Shown here: positions 55,690 to 64,000 of the stretch, piece by piece
Layout: each line of letters begins with the position of its first letter
Numbering within the stretch: position 1 is the first letter of the stretch
Assembly (NCBI GenBank): GCA_002706095.1
Contig: PAJP01000021.1
Span: 186,001 to 250,000 of the forward strand
Direction of reading: 5' to 3'
DNA from: Methylophaga sp.
GTDB lineage: Bacteria > Pseudomonadota > Gammaproteobacteria > Nitrosococcales > Methylophagaceae
DNA length: 64,000 nucleotides
Translations under genes and position numbers: made by a program
The notes under the pieces: model-generated
Database searches by the model: none
What the model was told of the DNA's origin: nothing
What the model saw: the letters and a program-made list of their open reading frames with translations, nothing else

Positions 55690-56675
55690 TTTTGAATAAC
55701 AATTTGGTAGGTGCTGTTGTTATTGGTCGAAATGAAGGCGATCGTCTGAGAGTTTGTCTCGAGTCAATTAGAGAACAGTTGAAATATGTGATCTATGTAG
55801 ATTCTGGTTCTACAGACTCTAGTGTAGAATTAGCCGAGTCATTAGGCGTTTATGTAGTTAATCTTGACCTCACTATTCCATTTACCGCTGCACGAGCTCG
55901 TAATGAAGGGGCAAAAGCTTTATTAAAGATCAACCCACAAATTGAGTTTATTCAGTTTGTCGACGGTGACTGTGAGGTTCAAGCGGGTTGGCTTGATCAA
56001 GCCTATGTTTTTCTCAAAGAATCAGTTGATTATGCGATTGCTTGTGGAAGACGCCGGGAACGCTACCCAAATGCTTCAGTATTCAATCAACTATGTGACT
56101 TTGAGTGGAACACACCTATCGGTGATGCAAAGTCTTGTGGTGGAGATGCTTTGATAAGGGTAAAAGCTCTTAAACTGGTGAATGGATATGATGAGAGTTT
56201 AATCGCAGGAGAAGAGCCAGAGATGTGTTTTCGGTTGCGGAGGAAAGGATGGAGAATCATGCGCCTGGATGTAGAAATGACTCTACATGATGCAGACATG
56301 ACTAGAATCTCACAATGGTGGAAGCGTCATACAAGAGCTGGACATGCCTATGCTGAGTCTTATTATTTACATGGTCAAAGTTCAGAAAAGTTCAGAATGA
56401 AAGAAGTCAGAAGTAATCTATTTTGGACTGGTTTTTTAGCTGTCATATTGTCATTATCTGTATGGAGCCCGTCATTTTTGTTGTGCTTAATATTTTTTAT
56501 AGTGCAAATTCTGCGAGCAGTGTTACTAGATAAATCAAATAATAAAAATTTTCAACAAAAATTACTGGTATCAATATCAAATCTATTATCTAAATTGCCA
56601 CAAACTCTAGGAATTTTTGTTTTCTATAAAAATATCTTGATGGGAAGAAAGCAACGCCTAATTGAATATAAATGA
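55686..56675 (+). CDS. Glycosyltransferase family 2 with membrane tail
   Basis: A 329-residue GT2 enzyme: VGAVVIGRNEGDRL, VIYVDSGSTDSS, FTAARARNEGAKA, QFVDGDCEVQAGW and AGEEPEMCFRLRRKGW, followed by hydrophobic segments near 248-275 and a basic tail, so it is likely membrane-bound. The start is TTG overlapping the previous stop, or a second TTG two codons later; no ATG is near. This wording is common in exosortase-linked loci. Confidence 0.87.
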   Translation: MILNNNLVGAVVIGRNEGDRLRVCLESIREQLKYVIYVDSGSTDSSVELAESLGVYVVNLDLTIPFTAARARNEGAKALLKINPQIEFIQFVDGDCEVQAGWLDQAYVFLKESVDYAIACGRRRERYPNASVFNQLCDFEWNTPIGDAKSCGGDALIRVKALKLVNGYDESLIAGEEPEMCFRLRRKGWRIMRLDVEMTLHDADMTRISQWWKRHTRAGHAYAESYYLHGQSSEKFRMKEVRSNLFWTGFLAVILSLSVWSPSFLLCLIFFIVQILRAVLLDKSNNKNFQQKLLVSISNLLSKLPQTLGIFVFYKNILMGRKQRLIEYK

Positions 56676-56769
56676 CTATCTGTAAACAAGAGGCTCTTTT
56701 TTGTCTTTATCATATTTAATTAAATTAAGCTTTCCGCTGAAGAATAGTCTAATACGATAAGGTTAATAA

Positions 56770-57918
56770 ATGCTTAAAGTAACGTACATTCCTGGTCCTG
56801 GTGATGTTGTAGGTACATACCAATATTGGACACAAGGATTAGAAGATCCTCGAATACCAGTTTTAACTTATTCTTCTATGATGTATACAGCTATCTCAAA
56901 GTTGAAAGCTGCATTACAGGTTATCACTACTTATGAGCCTCCTGAGGTGAAAGATGATTGGATTACATTTTCTCAAATATCCGTAACATCCACTAAGAAA
57001 AATTATTTTCTTGCACAGTTCGAAAGAGTAAAAAACATTAGAAAAAATCTGGATGCTTTTCGTCCTGATATAGTCATTGTTGGCTCTGATATTCCCGTGA
57101 TATTTCTTTTTTTATTGAGAAGTAAGCACTGGAGGCTCTGTTTATCGATACATAATACATATTGGAACATTGGTAGACGTCCTTACTTTGATTTCAAGTC
57201 AAAAATAAAATATTACATAACTCGAAGTAACATCAGAATCACAGATGGCGCTTTATGTACATCTATTGCATGCGCGAAACAATATAAATCTATGCAAATC
57301 AATGATGTACCAGTTTTTACACAAGTCCCTGCTGTTACACATGAGTTTACTCCGAATAAATCAACAACTGTTAGGCGAATTGCATATTTAGGCAGGATTG
57401 AAAAAGATAAAGGAGTTTTAATGTTGGCTGAAGCAGTCAATGAATTAAGACAACATAACACTGAGATAGAATGCTTATTTGCAGGGTCAGGTACTGCTGT
57501 GAGACTTCTCGAAGAACACATCAGCAACTCGCCTAAGGATACTCTTCGTTATGTGGGAGCCTTATCAGGAAAAGAGGTTCATGAATTTTTACATTCTTGT
57601 GATTTGTTAGTCGTGCCTACTATGTCCAGCTTTAATGAAGGATTAGCCAAAGTGGGGTTTGAGTCTTCGGTTCATCTAGTTCCTTGCTTATACTCTGATG
57701 TTGTTCCTGCAAAAGATTACTTTAATGGTGCTTGCTCAATTTTTCGAGCTGATGACAAAGAAGATTTAAAAACAAAGTTGATTGAGATCATAGAAAATCC
57801 TGATTATTACAATTCTCTCAGAAATAACCTCGAACATTACGTTCATGAAATTAAAAAATCCGATCAGTTGTGGGGAGACTTGGTTATACGAATCATTGAA
57901 AAACTAAATGAAAAATAA
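56770..57918 (+). CDS. Glycosyltransferase family 4
   Basis: A 382-residue GT-B enzyme. The C-terminal half shows RRIAYLGRIEKDKGVLMLAEAV, CLFAGSGTAVRLLEEH and LVVPTMSSFNEGLAKVGFESS; the catalytic Glu region departs somewhat from the usual EPFG pattern. A 94-bp gap before it shows no gene. The end overlaps a small ORF by 11 nt, which leads into the adenylation-carrier-acyltransferase gene. Confidence 0.87.
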   Translation: MLKVTYIPGPGDVVGTYQYWTQGLEDPRIPVLTYSSMMYTAISKLKAALQVITTYEPPEVKDDWITFSQISVTSTKKNYFLAQFERVKNIRKNLDAFRPDIVIVGSDIPVIFLFLLRSKHWRLCLSIHNTYWNIGRRPYFDFKSKIKYYITRSNIRITDGALCTSIACAKQYKSMQINDVPVFTQVPAVTHEFTPNKSTTVRRIAYLGRIEKDKGVLMLAEAVNELRQHNTEIECLFAGSGTAVRLLEEHISNSPKDTLRYVGALSGKEVHEFLHSCDLLVVPTMSSFNEGLAKVGFESSVHLVPCLYSDVVPAKDYFNGACSIFRADDKEDLKTKLIEIIENPDYYNSLRNNLEHYVHEIKKSDQLWGDLVIRIIEKLNEK

Positions 57919-58054
57919 ATTTTTTCTGGAAAACAACACAGCCGCATATGGATTTAACTTTAATACCTTTTTAGACAATTGTACGCTCTTGGCATCTCAT
58001 TACGAAAGATTGGGTTTACATAATATTGCTCTGCGAGGCACAAGTGAAGAATAA
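57908..58054 (+). CDS. 48-aa ORF resembling the missing N-terminus of the adenylating enzyme
   Basis: An ATG-started frame overlapping the previous GT gene by 11 nt and the next gene by 11 nt. The 48 residues (AAYGFNFNTFLDNCTLLASHY, ERLGL...) read like the opening of an AMP-forming ligase (the Y-x-E-L-x-x-x-x-x-LA-x-x-L-x-x-xG pattern), which the next protein lacks. Reading +1 at its GAA-GAA-TAA stop (skipping the T) would join it in frame to KNITGIVSKNS of the next gene. It may be one gene broken by a single-base change or sequencing error, a coupled two-chain enzyme, or recoding. Confidence 0.5.
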   Translation: MKNKFFLENNTAAYGFNFNTFLDNCTLLASHYERLGLHNIALRGTSEE

Positions 58055-60644
58055 GAATATTACTGGGATTGTTTCAAAGAACTCGATCGCTTATGTCAAA
58101 GCCATATTTGAGTGTTATTCATCTAGTGAAACTGTTGTTTTGCTTCGTGATGAAGACGATAGTCGAATAGATCTGACTGGTGTAACAAAAGTAATTAATC
58201 CTCCAGTAAAGACTGGATGGTTTAATGAGCATATACAATTCAGAAACGATGATGTTTTAGCACAAATTGCATTTACATCAGGTACGGAAGGTGAGCCAAA
58301 AGGCGTTTTATTAACACATCAAGCACTGGATGACGTTACTACACGATTGAACTCGATCATGGAGGTGGATTCTTCAATTAGGGAATATGTTGGTATTCCT
58401 GCTAATTTTTCTTTTGGTTTGGGGCGTTTTCGTGCGGTAGCGGCTATCGGTGGCATGGCATTTCTACCTGAGCATGGTTTTGACCCTATCGAAATCAGAG
58501 ATATGCTGGCTTCGGATCAAATAAATGCTGTTTCTGCCGTTCCAAGTCTGTGGCGTGTTTTATTGAAAAATAAACAGATATTTGGTGATGAGCGTGCTCA
58601 GTTAAAGTGGATAGAGATTGGTAGTCAGTACATGAGTCGTGCTGAGAAAGAAGAACTCGTTGAGTTATTTCCACAAGCAAAAATTGCTCAACATTATGGC
58701 TTAACAGAAGCTTCGCGGAGTAGCTTCTTACGTCTCGACCAAACGACAGGTGAATCGCTGGAGTCTGTAGGCAGGGCCTACGGTAAAACAGAATTTAAAA
58801 TTTCTGAAGCAGGACGTATTTGCATCCGTGGTCCGCATGTCGCCAAGACATTGCTTAAATCAGGTCAGTACATATCCAACGTCGATGATGACAGCTGGTT
58901 TGAGACAAGTGATTTAGGTGTTCTAGAGGATGGTTTCCTCTATTACAAAGGTCGTGCTGATGATCTTATCAATTGCGGTGGTGTTAAATTATCACCCGAT
59001 GCCCTTGAAAGAGAAGTACGAGAAATAACGAAGTTAAAAGAAGGGATTGCCATATGCGCCGTTCCAGATGAATTAACAGGACATGCTGTTTTACTGGCGT
59101 ATCGTGATGATTTGGCAATAAGTCCAAATGATTTGATAGATTCATTATCTTCTGTGCTTAAAGGTTTGGGGATAAACAATAAAAATGTCATAAAGTTACT
59201 TGAGCTTAATGAGTTTCCTGTCACCTCCACAAATAAAGTACAACGAAAAGAATTGGCAAAACTTTACGAATCATTGAGTGTAAAAACGAAAAATACTAAA
59301 GATTCAACGGCATCACGTCATGAAATGAGTGCCGAAGAAGCTGAGATTGCACAAATCTGGGGTGAAGTATTGAAGCTGGAACATGTCGATCCTGAACGAA
59401 ATTTTTATGATTTAGGTGGCGACTCCTTGTCAGCCATTGGTGCTCTGGTAGCTATGGAGTCTAAAGGCGTACCAAAAGATATATCGAAAGGTATGCTGCA
59501 AGGATTGACGGTGCGCGAAATCGCCAGAAAGATGTCTAAGGCTGATGGTGTTTCTCAAGAGTCGAAGCACAGGATTCGTTCTTTATCTATTAAAAACACC
59601 ATGACTATCAGTATTGTGAGAGGGTGGATGGTGCTTTTAGTTATCTTCGCTCATTGGCATCAGGGGTTAATGGAGAGAATACCCGCTATTGATGTTGAGC
59701 TTTTCACCTCATATGCAGGTCCACTTTTGTCATTCGGAACCCCTGGCTTCGCTATTATTTATGGTGTGGGGGCAGGTTATTCTTTATTTCCTTTATTTTA
59801 TAAAGATCCTCAGCGTTTAAAGTCTATTTTAAGAAAAACAGCTACCTTTTTGTTCGTCGGTATTTTACTTTTGGCTGTCGTCAGAATTACTGAGATGTTA
59901 TTGACAAAACAAACTGTTAGCGTCACTGACTATACAAATAGTTTTTTCTCTGTTTTAAGTTATTACTTATTCATATCGTGTACCTTGTATTTCTGGTTTA
60001 AGCTGATCGATAGATCGTCCTATCCAATGTTTTTCACGTTATTATTGGCTGTAATGGCGTACTGTCTTCATGTGTTTGTTATTCAAGAGTTTGCTGTTTT
60101 AGATACACAGGGTATTTTTGAACTCATTAAGCTGGTTTTTACAGCTAAATATGCTTATTTTCTAATGTTATCAGGAACACTGTTAGGTGTTGCGATAGGG
60201 TTTATGCTTAAGCAGCTCTCTGAAGATAAAAAAACATTAACGCCTTTTTACCTTTTAGGTGCAACAATACTCATCACAGGAATGATGGTTTGGATGTATG
60301 CTGACAATATTGACCCATGGAATTATTGGCCTATTAAGACCTTATATATATGGCGGTGGCTAGCTTATGCTGGTGTGGTTATGATTTTTCTCGCCTTCAC
60401 AGTTAATATTTTAGAGAGTTACGACAGAAGCTCTAAAACTAAACAATTCATACTTCAAGCTTTTTCTATCATTGGTATGCTTGCGTTTCCATTGTTTGTA
60501 TTTCACGAGATGGTCATGCCTTCTAAAGCGATTTTGATGGTATTTGGTGTGAGCAGCTTGGTCGCGCTACTTGTCCCAATGATATTATTTTTTATTGGTT
60601 CATATGCGATGTTTAGAAAATTACATGGTGTCAGTTATCAATAG
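58044..60644 (+). CDS. Adenylation-carrier-membrane acyltransferase fusion
   Basis: About 866 residues from a GTG with GAGG 5 nt upstream. Domain 1 (1-410) is an AMP-forming ligase: A3 FTSGTEGEPKG (78-88), A5 HYGLTEAS, A7 TSDLG, A8 GRADDLINCGG and the catalytic-Lys region TNKVQRKEL. Domain 2 (425-500) is a carrier with DLGGDSLSA (Ser461 for phosphopantetheine). Domain 3 (525-866) has about ten spans and the acyltransferase-3 R-x10-H motif (Arg526, His537). It likely activates an acid, loads it on the carrier and passes it to a sugar. The ligase N-terminus is short and seems encoded in the preceding frame. Confidence 0.85.
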   Translation: MKNKNITGIVSKNSIAYVKAIFECYSSSETVVLLRDEDDSRIDLTGVTKVINPPVKTGWFNEHIQFRNDDVLAQIAFTSGTEGEPKGVLLTHQALDDVTTRLNSIMEVDSSIREYVGIPANFSFGLGRFRAVAAIGGMAFLPEHGFDPIEIRDMLASDQINAVSAVPSLWRVLLKNKQIFGDERAQLKWIEIGSQYMSRAEKEELVELFPQAKIAQHYGLTEASRSSFLRLDQTTGESLESVGRAYGKTEFKISEAGRICIRGPHVAKTLLKSGQYISNVDDDSWFETSDLGVLEDGFLYYKGRADDLINCGGVKLSPDALEREVREITKLKEGIAICAVPDELTGHAVLLAYRDDLAISPNDLIDSLSSVLKGLGINNKNVIKLLELNEFPVTSTNKVQRKELAKLYESLSVKTKNTKDSTASRHEMSAEEAEIAQIWGEVLKLEHVDPERNFYDLGGDSLSAIGALVAMESKGVPKDISKGMLQGLTVREIARKMSKADGVSQESKHRIRSLSIKNTMTISIVRGWMVLLVIFAHWHQGLMERIPAIDVELFTSYAGPLLSFGTPGFAIIYGVGAGYSLFPLFYKDPQRLKSILRKTATFLFVGILLLAVVRITEMLLTKQTVSVTDYTNSFFSVLSYYLFISCTLYFWFKLIDRSSYPMFFTLLLAVMAYCLHVFVIQEFAVLDTQGIFELIKLVFTAKYAYFLMLSGTLLGVAIGFMLKQLSEDKKTLTPFYLLGATILITGMMVWMYADNIDPWNYWPIKTLYIWRWLAYAGVVMIFLAFTVNILESYDRSSKTKQFILQAFSIIGMLAFPLFVFHEMVMPSKAILMVFGVSSLVALLVPMILFFIGSYAMFRKLHGVSYQ

Positions 60645-60665
60645 TTTTAATGTTAGGGATTAGCA

Positions 60666-61595
60666 ATGGAAAATAGTTACCTTTTAGTTTCCCCATGTCG
60701 CAATGAATCTGACTATATGCGGATAACACTGGATAGTGTTGTGAATCAGACCATCAAGCCAGACCTTTGGGTGATTGTTGATGATGGCTCCACTGATGCA
60801 ACACCACAAATTCTGGCTGAGTATGCTCAGAAATATCCCTTTATCAAAGTCATCACCCGTGAAAATCGTGGTCACCGTAGTGTTGGCCCTGGCGTGATCG
60901 AAGCTTTTTATTATGGCTATGATCAGGTCGATGTCAGTCAGTTTGATTTTATTTGTAAGTTTGACTTGGATTTAGACTTGCCAGCACGTTACTTTGAGAT
61001 TCTAATTGAGCGTATGAACCAGAACCCACGCATTGGTACTTGCAGTGGTAAAGCCTATTTTAGAGATAAAAAATCGGGCCAGCTTATCAGTGAAAAGTGT
61101 GGTGATGAGATGTCGGTTGGTATGACAAAATTTTATCGTCGTACGTGTTTTGAAGAAATTGGAGGTTTTGTTCGCCAGGTGATGTGGGATGGCATTGATT
61201 GTCATAAATGTCGCCAGCTAGGTTGGATTGCCGTTAGCTGGGATGAGCCTGATTTACAATTCATCCATCTCAGACCTATGGGGTCAAGCCAAAAAGGTAT
61301 TTTCACTGGCCGTATGCGCCATGGCTTTGGCCAATACTTTATGGGCACCGGGCTGATTTACATGACGGCATCATCTGTATTCCGTATGTTGCACCCACCA
61401 TATTTTCTCGGAGGCGCGGCGATGTGGTGGGGCTATGTGAAAAGTATGCTGACACGTCAACCAAGATTTGCTGATAAAGCACTGGTTGCGTTTATTCGCC
61501 ATTACCAATGGCAGTGTCTTGTTAAAGGGAAAGCTGAAGCAACCCAGCAGTTAAATGAACAACAAGTTGTTGTTTGGCAACAATCACACAGCTAG
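60666..61595 (+). CDS. Glycosyltransferase family 2
   Basis: A 309-residue GT2 enzyme: LLVSPCRNESDYM, VIVDDGSTDATPQ, FICKFDLDLDLP and WDGIDCHKCRQLGW. The DxD-like DLDLD segment is the metal site. The family is common in exosortase loci. Base composition returns here toward that of the housekeeping part. It starts 21 nt after the fusion gene and GT4 follows after 12 nt. Confidence 0.88.
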   Translation: MENSYLLVSPCRNESDYMRITLDSVVNQTIKPDLWVIVDDGSTDATPQILAEYAQKYPFIKVITRENRGHRSVGPGVIEAFYYGYDQVDVSQFDFICKFDLDLDLPARYFEILIERMNQNPRIGTCSGKAYFRDKKSGQLISEKCGDEMSVGMTKFYRRTCFEEIGGFVRQVMWDGIDCHKCRQLGWIAVSWDEPDLQFIHLRPMGSSQKGIFTGRMRHGFGQYFMGTGLIYMTASSVFRMLHPPYFLGGAAMWWGYVKSMLTRQPRFADKALVAFIRHYQWQCLVKGKAEATQQLNEQQVVVWQQSHS

Positions 61596-61607
61596 TAGGA
61601 GCAACCT

Positions 61608-62837
61608 TTGAAACTGGCATATCTTGCACCAGATATACCCGCGTTATCTGCCACTTTTGTGTATAACGAGATTTTGGCTCTAAGTGAGCTAGGGCACGAG
61701 ATAATACCGTTCTCTGTTCATAAACCGATAATGCCTGCCACTGATAAACATCTTGACGCACTGCGCTCAAAGGTGAACTATCTTTATGCAACACCAAAGA
61801 AGAAAGTTTTTTTTAGCCACCTCAACTTACTGACAAAAAAACCTGTTCATTATGTAAAAGCACTTGGTGAGTGCGTGAAGGATATGTTCAAAGTGAACAT
61901 ATTATCCCGTGATGCATTAGCCTTGTTTTATCGGTTTTTTTATGCCGCTAAGCTAGCTCAAGAATTAAAAGAGAATTCTATTCAACATCTGCATGTGCAT
62001 TTTGCTCATGTACCTACAGATATTGCTATGTATGCCAGTATGCTCTCGGGCATATCTTTCAGCGTGACAGCCCATGCCAATGATATATTCGAGCGTGGTT
62101 TATTGTTGGATAAAAAAGTGGAAAGATCAGGTTTTTTTGCCACGATATCAGATTTTAATCGTCACTATATTCAGCAAACTTATCAAGTTGATCCTGACAA
62201 GTTAGAGATTATTCGCTGTGGTGTAGATAGTCGCGTGTTCACTCGTAAGTCTTCAATAGCACTATCAAGCCCGGTACGTATAGGTGTTGTTGGTAGGCTG
62301 GTAGAGAAAAAAGGGATTGATACGCTTATTTCTGCTCTGGTTATCCTAAAGACTCAATTTTCTGATTTTACTGTCGAAATAGCTGGGTCGGGTCCACTGG
62401 AAGAAGAGTTAAAACAGCAAGTTACACAACTTGATTTGAATGACAATGTCGTATTTCTGGGGCCATTGCCTCATGATCAGGTCGTCAAATTTGTCAGAGA
62501 GTTGGACTTATTTGTCTTACCTTGTAAAAAAGATAAACAGGGCGATATGGATGGTATTCCTGTTGTATTGATGGAAGCGATGATGGTGGGGACTGCTGTC
62601 ATCTCATCTAGAATTTCCGGTATCCCAGAGCTTGTGATTGATGAGGAAACAGGTAAATTAATTGAGCCAGGTAATAGTGAGCAATTAGCTGGGGCTATAC
62701 TCGAACTGATAAAGGATGAAGCTTTACGGGGAGCGCTCATCAGTCATGCTGAGAAAAAAGTGCAGCAGGAATTTGCACAAGATATTAACGCTAAGCGTTT
62801 AGAGACACTATTTGCTGAATCAATTGGTAATCAATAG
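61608..62837 (+). CDS. Glycosyltransferase family 4, exosortase-locus type
   Basis: A 409-residue GT-B enzyme. The N-terminus (LAYLAPDIPALSATFVYNEI) and the C-terminal motifs (VRIGVVGRLVEKKGIDTLISAL, VEIAGSGPLEEELKQQ, LFVLPCKKDKQGDMDGIPVVLMEAM) form the complete GT4 pattern with EX7E-type Glu residues. It starts with TTG; AGGAG lies 6-7 nt upstream. It abuts the next gene without a gap. Confidence 0.9.
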   Translation: MKLAYLAPDIPALSATFVYNEILALSELGHEIIPFSVHKPIMPATDKHLDALRSKVNYLYATPKKKVFFSHLNLLTKKPVHYVKALGECVKDMFKVNILSRDALALFYRFFYAAKLAQELKENSIQHLHVHFAHVPTDIAMYASMLSGISFSVTAHANDIFERGLLLDKKVERSGFFATISDFNRHYIQQTYQVDPDKLEIIRCGVDSRVFTRKSSIALSSPVRIGVVGRLVEKKGIDTLISALVILKTQFSDFTVEIAGSGPLEEELKQQVTQLDLNDNVVFLGPLPHDQVVKFVRELDLFVLPCKKDKQGDMDGIPVVLMEAMMVGTAVISSRISGIPELVIDEETGKLIEPGNSEQLAGAILELIKDEALRGALISHAEKKVQQEFAQDINAKRLETLFAESIGNQ

Positions 62838-63557
62838 ATGCAGAAACAGGGATGGTTTTTTAGGCGACGCTTTATGCTTGTTCCCACTATATGGTCAGTC
62901 ATCATTTTTATTTTATTATCGCTAGCTATCGCCATACTTTTTATACACAATGTTGCGTTTTTTTTAGCTAAACAAGCGCCTGTTGAAGCTAATATTCTGG
63001 TTGTAGAGGGCTGGCTTGAGCCAGATGCGCTCAGCCAGGCTTATGCAGAATATAAATCTGGCCACTATGATCTAGTGATCACCACGGGGGGGCCTGAAGC
63101 GAGAAATTTTACCGATCAGTTTGATTCTTATGCAGAGCAAGCGGCTCATCAATTGAATTTGTTAGGTCTGAGTATGGACAGTCTTAAGGTAATTCCAACG
63201 CCTGCTTCTGCTCAGGATAGGACCTATCTCAGCGCAGTGATGGTACGAAAGTTTATTGAAGCAGAGCCTTTAATAGACAAGATGAAAGGGATTAATGTGT
63301 TTTCAGCTGATGTGCATAGTCGCAGAACCCATTTTTTGTACAAACAGGCATTTGATGCTTTAGCTATTCCTATCGGTATTATCAGTGCATCTCCTGAAGA
63401 ATTCAGATTAGCCAATTGGTGGCAAACCAGTGCTGGAGCGAAAACGGTATTAGTTGAATTTATCGGCTGGGTGTATGCACATTGTTGTTTTGAGTTACCT
63501 GCCAAGGGTTCTCACCAAGAAATGTGGGGATTAACTCGTGATGAGACTCAAAAATGA
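62838..63557 (+). CDS. YdcF/DUF218 family membrane protein
   Basis: A 239-residue protein with one N-terminal span (about 15-40) and a periplasmic DUF218 domain (ANILVVEGWLEPDALSQA, DLVITTGGPE, DRTYLSAVMVRKFIE, VFSADVHSRRTHFLY). The family (ElyC/SanA/YdcF) is linked to envelope and polysaccharide metabolism; proteins of this kind are frequent in exosortase loci. Its stop overlaps the next start (ATGA). Confidence 0.85.
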   Translation: MQKQGWFFRRRFMLVPTIWSVIIFILLSLAIAILFIHNVAFFLAKQAPVEANILVVEGWLEPDALSQAYAEYKSGHYDLVITTGGPEARNFTDQFDSYAEQAAHQLNLLGLSMDSLKVIPTPASAQDRTYLSAVMVRKFIEAEPLIDKMKGINVFSADVHSRRTHFLYKQAFDALAIPIGIISASPEEFRLANWWQTSAGAKTVLVEFIGWVYAHCCFELPAKGSHQEMWGLTRDETQK

Positions 63558-64000
63558 CTAATATTTCCACGTTTCCTGGCATTCATGAGCGCCATAAACA
63601 GCATGTTTTGATGGGGCTACCTTTCGACTTTCTCAGTATTACTGAATCCGCAAAGCTGATTGAGCAAGCCATTTCATCAAACAAACGCTGTTTTCTCTCC
63701 ACACCGAATATCAACTTCACCATTGCAGCTCACGAGGATGACGCTTTTTATCAATCTGTTGCTGTAAGTGATCTGTCTGTTATCGACGGCATGCCTTTGG
63801 TGTGGTTGGCCAAGCTGATGGGATTACCCGTCAAGGAACGCGTAGCTGGCTCTGACTTATTTCAATTTTTGTCTGACACACATCGAGAAAAACCGATTCG
63901 GGTGTTTTTCTTCGGTGGCGAACCAGGTGTTGCCGAACAAGCTCATGAGCAACTCAATAGCTATTCTAAAGGTATGGTCAGTGTTGGATTTTATGATCCA
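63554..64000 (+). CDS. WecG/TagA/CpsF-family glycosyltransferase, N-terminal part (truncated by window edge)
   Basis: The first 149 residues are visible. They include CFLSTPNINFTIAAHEDDAF, LSVIDGMPLVWLAKLMG, KERVAGSDLF and VFFFGGEPGVAEQA, the standard pattern of WecG/TagA (GT26) enzymes that add N-acetylmannosamine(-uronate) type sugars to undecaprenyl-linked acceptors. It is coupled to the YdcF-like gene. In related loci the exosortase gene is often close by, so it may lie just beyond this edge. Confidence 0.93.
   Translation, partial: MTNISTFPGIHERHKQHVLMGLPFDFLSITESAKLIEQAISSNKRCFLSTPNINFTIAAHEDDAFYQSVAVSDLSVIDGMPLVWLAKLMGLPVKERVAGSDLFQFLSDTHREKPIRVFFFGGEPGVAEQAHEQLNSYSKGMVSVGFYDP

Overview
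This window is chromosomal DNA from a Gammaproteobacterium of moderate GC content. The evidence is conserved gene order: ygfB-pepP-ubiH-ubiI divergent from zapB-like/zapA followed by 6S RNA, trxA divergent from rhlB, and carA-carB-greA-DUF4149-rlmE-ftsH-folP-glmM-tpiA-secG-tRNA-Leu(GAG). HemB is of the non-zinc, Pseudomonas-like type. A marine methylotroph such as Methylophaga would fit, but this is an impression from protein flavour and was not tested.

Region 1 (1-31.25 kb) is mostly housekeeping. From the left: a truncated DEAD-box helicase; a tightly coupled minus-strand run (orphan TRAP-type binding lipoprotein, an unknown 83-aa protein, a DUF411 metal-binding protein, an EamA transporter, with an SMP-30-like propeller beyond) downstream of uvrD; trxA/rhlB; two unknown genes; DUF502; the ubiquinone hydroxylase operon; zapB/zapA/6S RNA; an OFA-family MFS transporter; aroE and hemB; a nitrilase-family amidase; then the long carA-to-secG series ending in a tRNA and a strong terminator.

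Region 2 (31.3 kb to the right edge, continuing beyond it) is one large exopolysaccharide locus of the exosortase-associated (PEP-CTERM/XrtA) type. It starts with cysC and a DHH phosphoesterase, which I read as PAPS synthesis and PAP disposal for the sulfotransferase further on, and with the initiating undecaprenyl-phosphate sugar transferase. Next come two tandem short VPLPA/PEP-CTERM proteins, each behind a GEMM-I (cyclic-di-GMP class) riboswitch-like leader and each followed by its own terminator. The export scaffold follows: Wza-like export protein, outer-membrane barrel, chain-length protein, tyrosine kinase, ExeA-like ATPase. No exosortase gene is inside the window.

From 41.7 to 60.6 kb lies a more AT-rich, evidently variable core: a secreted beta-helix protein, a 1.3-kb gene-poor scar, an inverted Wzx flippase, the sulfotransferase, a Wzy-type polymerase, a series of GT2/GT4 glycosyltransferases, two tandem hexapeptide acyltransferases, and a striking fusion of an adenylation domain, a carrier domain and an integral-membrane acyltransferase. 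The right end returns to composition like the housekeeping part, with GT2, GT4, a YdcF-like protein and a truncated WecG/TagA glycosyltransferase.

Together the locus should build, sulfate, acylate, polymerise and export a repeat-unit polysaccharide, with c-di-GMP-type control over two sorted surface proteins. The most unusual items are the single-chain adenylation-carrier-acyltransferase (Dlt-like logic in one polypeptide) with its out-of-frame N-terminal piece, and the paired riboswitch-controlled sorted proteins.
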